Shown here: positions 5,254 through 7,222 of the stretch, in pieces
How the letters are laid out: every line of letters begins with the position of its first letter
How positions within the stretch are numbered: the stretch's first letter is position 1
NCBI GenBank assembly: GCA_028040005.1
Contig: JAOFKK010000051.1
Coordinates: 1 to 7,222, forward strand
Reading direction: 5' to 3'
DNA from: Rickettsiales bacterium
Lineage (GTDB): Bacteria; Pseudomonadota; Alphaproteobacteria; Rickettsiales; UBA1997
DNA: 7,222 nucleotides
Notes under the pieces: model-generated
Database searches by the model: none
What the model saw: only the letters and a program-made list of their open reading frames with translations
Told to the model about the DNA's origin: nothing
Position numbers and translations under genes: made by a program

Positions 5254-7222
5254 AATTATTTTATTAGATATCTTTTCTTGCAAAGAATTATTAGATAAAC
5301 GATCAGATAAATGATCAAAATCAATTTGATCAATATTTTGATCCTGCTTAAAACAAGAATAGCTAAAATATTCCTTACCAGTTTTAAGGTCAATATGTTT
5401 TTGCAAACATTGTGCACAAATTTGCTTCATCATACATTGCATTGGCGAATTAGTGCGAGATAAAAACTCAATATTATCTTTAAAAACCCCTTGTAATTTT
5501 TGATTTTTAGCAATTTTTACTGCTTCCATCATTTTATTACTACCAATTGCCATAATATGGTCAATTTTATTTAAGGGAATAAGGATATTTTTTTCATTAA
5601 TTAATTTTTGCATTATTTGAGTAATATTACCATGAAAAATAATATCTATTGCTCTATTTTTTTGAAAATTATCTAATTCCTCAAAAGAATAGATTATTTG
5701 ATCGATTAATTTTTCAATTTTTTCTTGATAATATAAGTTAGATTTATTTTTAAGGGCTAAAATATAAATAATCTTACAATTTGCAGCTTTTAAAGCTTTA
5801 GCAATTGATAAAAAGGCAGCATTGCCTAAGGTTCCGCCAATTAAAAGGATATTTTTATTTTGAGGAATATTTGTTGGGCTACCAGTTGGGCCCATTAAAA
5901 TTACTCTTTCATTAATTTGCAATCTAGTAGCAATTTTAGAAGAAATACCTTTCTCGATAATAATGAATGAGATTTGATCATCATCTATTTGTGTAGCCGT
6001 TACCGCCAAGGGCTCCATATCAAATGATATGTTATTTTCTTTTTTAGCAAAATAGTGATAATTTTGTAAACGGTAAAATTGCCCAGCTTTAAAATTTTTA
6101 GCAGCTAATGGCGCTCTAATAATAATTTGACTAATATCATTGCTTAATTTGGTGATTTTTACAATCTGCGCCTGCAATAAATAATTTAAATTTTGACTTG
6201 AATTATCTAATTTTTTAGATTTTGGTAAAATATTATTAATAATTGGATAGCCTTTTTTAGCCGATGCCATGGCTTTTACTACATTGCCAGAAAAATCTGG
6301 ATGCATATCACCAAAAAAGCTAATTGATTTATCGCCTTTAAGGTAAGTTAAAATATGCATTTTATTAGATTTAACGCTGCCAGATTTGGTTTGATTTTGA
6401 CCATTTTCATCAATTAACTGAAAATGACCCTGATCCAAATTAAAATCCTTATCTTCCTTAGCAATTATAATATTTGGCTTAATGCCGGCAGCAATTAAGA
6501 TTGATCTTGCAGGAAAAATCTGATTATCTTGCGTTTTAAGGGCCTTAACGCAATTAAACTGATCCAAAATAGCCTCCTTAGGAGTGATATTTGGAATAAA
6601 TTTTATATTTTCTTCAAAAGCTTTTTTAACCTCCTCATGATTAAGTCTGTAAGAAGGTGATTTTTGCAAATCATTACGATATAAAATTTTTACCCCACCC
6701 CATTTTTCTAATAATTTATTAAGATCTACCTCTCTATTTTGAATTTTTGCTAATTTTCTTTCCTCTTGCAATTCCTTAAAATGATCCAAAAATTCCTGAG
6801 CTATTAATTTTTCCTCTTCATTTAGTAGAAAATCAAAATTTTTATCATATTTTTGGGCAAATTTTTCAATTTGTAGCGGATAATAAGCTAAAATCTCTGT
6901 TGCAGTATCAATTGCCGTTAAGCCACCTCCAATAACAATAGCAGGCAATCTAATTTGTAAATTTGATAGAGATTTTTTACCAAAAGCACCACTTAATTGC
7001 AAATTCATTAAAAAATCCGAAGCTTTGCGAATACCTTTACTTAAATTATTCTTTAAAGCAATAATATTAGGACTTCCCGCCCCCATACAAAGAGCAATAT
7101 GGTCAAAATTAAGATCATTAAAAGCAATTTCTTTGGTAATTTGACTACCAAATCTAATACCGCCATATAATTGATAATTACGACTTCTCTCTAATAAAAT
7201 GCGAATTATATTTAAAAAATTC
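5251..7222 (-). CDS. Fused GltD-like / PyrK-like flavin and Fe-S oxidoreductase, N-terminus cut by window edge
   Basis: The frame is open from the right edge (first codon 7221-7219) to TAA at 5251, giving 656 visible residues. The ATG at 7086 is internal, because the 45 codons before it (including YGGIRFGSQIT) continue the same domain. Numbering from the visible edge, residues 1 to about 335 are a pyridine-nucleotide-disulfide oxidoreductase domain like glutamate synthase small subunit GltD. They include the NAD(P)H-binding GGGLTAIDTATE (98-109), ILYRNDLQKSPSYRLNHEEVKKA (within 179-201), the AAGIKPN strand (244-250), and a second FAD contact in SFFGDMHPDFSGNVVKAMASAKKG (within 302-324). A 60-residue charged helical insertion (about 115-175) separates the first two motifs. 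Residues about 348-656 resemble the dihydroorotate dehydrogenase electron-transfer subunit PyrK/ferredoxin reductase family. They show KAGQFYRL (378-385), EPLAVTAT (403-410), LMGPTGSP (442-449) and ILLIGGTLGNAAFLSIAKAL (458-477). A C-terminal cluster of Cys596, Cys602, Cys605 and Cys623 probably binds 2Fe-2S. The N-terminal FAD loop and any Fe-S cysteines lie outside the window. Substrate is unknown; NAD(P)H-linked electron transfer is inferred. Confidence 0.82.
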   Translation of the reverse strand, partial: NFLNIIRILLERSRNYQLYGGIRFGSQITKEIAFNDLNFDHIALCMGAGSPNIIALKNNLSKGIRKASDFLMNLQLSGAFGKKSLSNLQIRLPAIVIGGGLTAIDTATEILAYYPLQIEKFAQKYDKNFDFLLNEEEKLIAQEFLDHFKELQEERKLAKIQNREVDLNKLLEKWGGVKILYRNDLQKSPSYRLNHEEVKKAFEENIKFIPNITPKEAILDQFNCVKALKTQDNQIFPARSILIAAGIKPNIIIAKEDKDFNLDQGHFQLIDENGQNQTKSGSVKSNKMHILTYLKGDKSISFFGDMHPDFSGNVVKAMASAKKGYPIINNILPKSKKLDNSSQNLNYLLQAQIVKITKLSNDISQIIIRAPLAAKNFKAGQFYRLQNYHYFAKKENNISFDMEPLAVTATQIDDDQISFIIIEKGISSKIATRLQINERVILMGPTGSPTNIPQNKNILLIGGTLGNAAFLSIAKALKAANCKIIYILALKNKSNLYYQEKIEKLIDQIIYSFEELDNFQKNRAIDIIFHGNITQIMQKLINEKNILIPLNKIDHIMAIGSNKMMEAVKIAKNQKLQGVFKDNIEFLSRTNSPMQCMMKQICAQCLQKHIDLKTGKEYFSYSCFKQDQNIDQIDFDHLSDRLSNNSLQEKISNKII

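Larger units (their letters stand above)
3126..7222 (-). other. Probable operon: oxidoreductase, metX, orphan, metW
   Basis: Four same-strand genes are joined by a one-base overlap, a six-base gap and another one-base overlap, with no room for internal promoters or terminators outside coding sequence. The first gap of size follows metW (107 bases). The promoter must lie upstream of the oxidoreductase, beyond the right edge, or inside a coding region. Co-transcription is inferred from spacing only. Confidence 0.7.

Noticed and set aside
7084..7086. ATG at 7086 as the true start of the oxidoreductase
   Set aside because: The frame stays open to the window edge and the upstream 45 codons read as part of the same GltD-like domain, so this Met is internal.

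Overview
The window is an AT-rich stretch in which every supportable gene lies on the minus strand; no convincing plus-strand gene, RNA gene, mobile element or CRISPR array was seen. The protein types (an aspartate-semialdehyde dehydrogenase, a MetX/MetW pair, a long YegQ/TrhP-like U32 protein with a Cys-rich tail, and a GltD-like/PyrK-like fusion oxidoreductase) point to an AT-rich Alphaproteobacterium. This is a judgement from sequence character, not from a search. Near-absent Shine-Dalgarno sequences and one-base TAATG gene junctions suggest a compact genome.

Layout in the direction of transcription (right to left). (1) 7222-5251: a large flavin/Fe-S oxidoreductase whose N-terminus lies beyond the right edge. 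(2) 5251-4106: metX, overlapping gene 1 by one base. (3) 4099-3752: an unrecognised 115-residue protein lying between metX and metW. (4) 3752-3126: metW, overlapping the orphan by one base. Genes 1 to 4 look like one tightly packed operon. After a 107-base gap that holds a weak promoter candidate come (5) asd, 3018-2005, and (6) a small predicted lipoprotein, 2015-1695, overlapping the asd stop. An 81-base gap then carries an 11-bp perfect inverted repeat and a good TATAAT promoter, followed by (7) a U32-family protein, 1613 to the left edge, whose C-terminus is cut by the window.

Metabolically, asd makes aspartate semialdehyde, the precursor of homoserine, lysine and threonine. MetX acylates homoserine as the committed step to methionine, and MetW is the usual MetX partner. 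The core is therefore an aspartate-family/methionine cluster. Points of interest are the orphan gene splitting metX from metW, the fused oxidoreductase translationally coupled to metX with atypical cysteine spacing, the Cys-rich tail on the U32 protein, and the apparently near-leaderless U32 promoter whose -35 lies in a hairpin arm. None is proven to be a new system; the orphan and the fusion enzyme are the best candidates.
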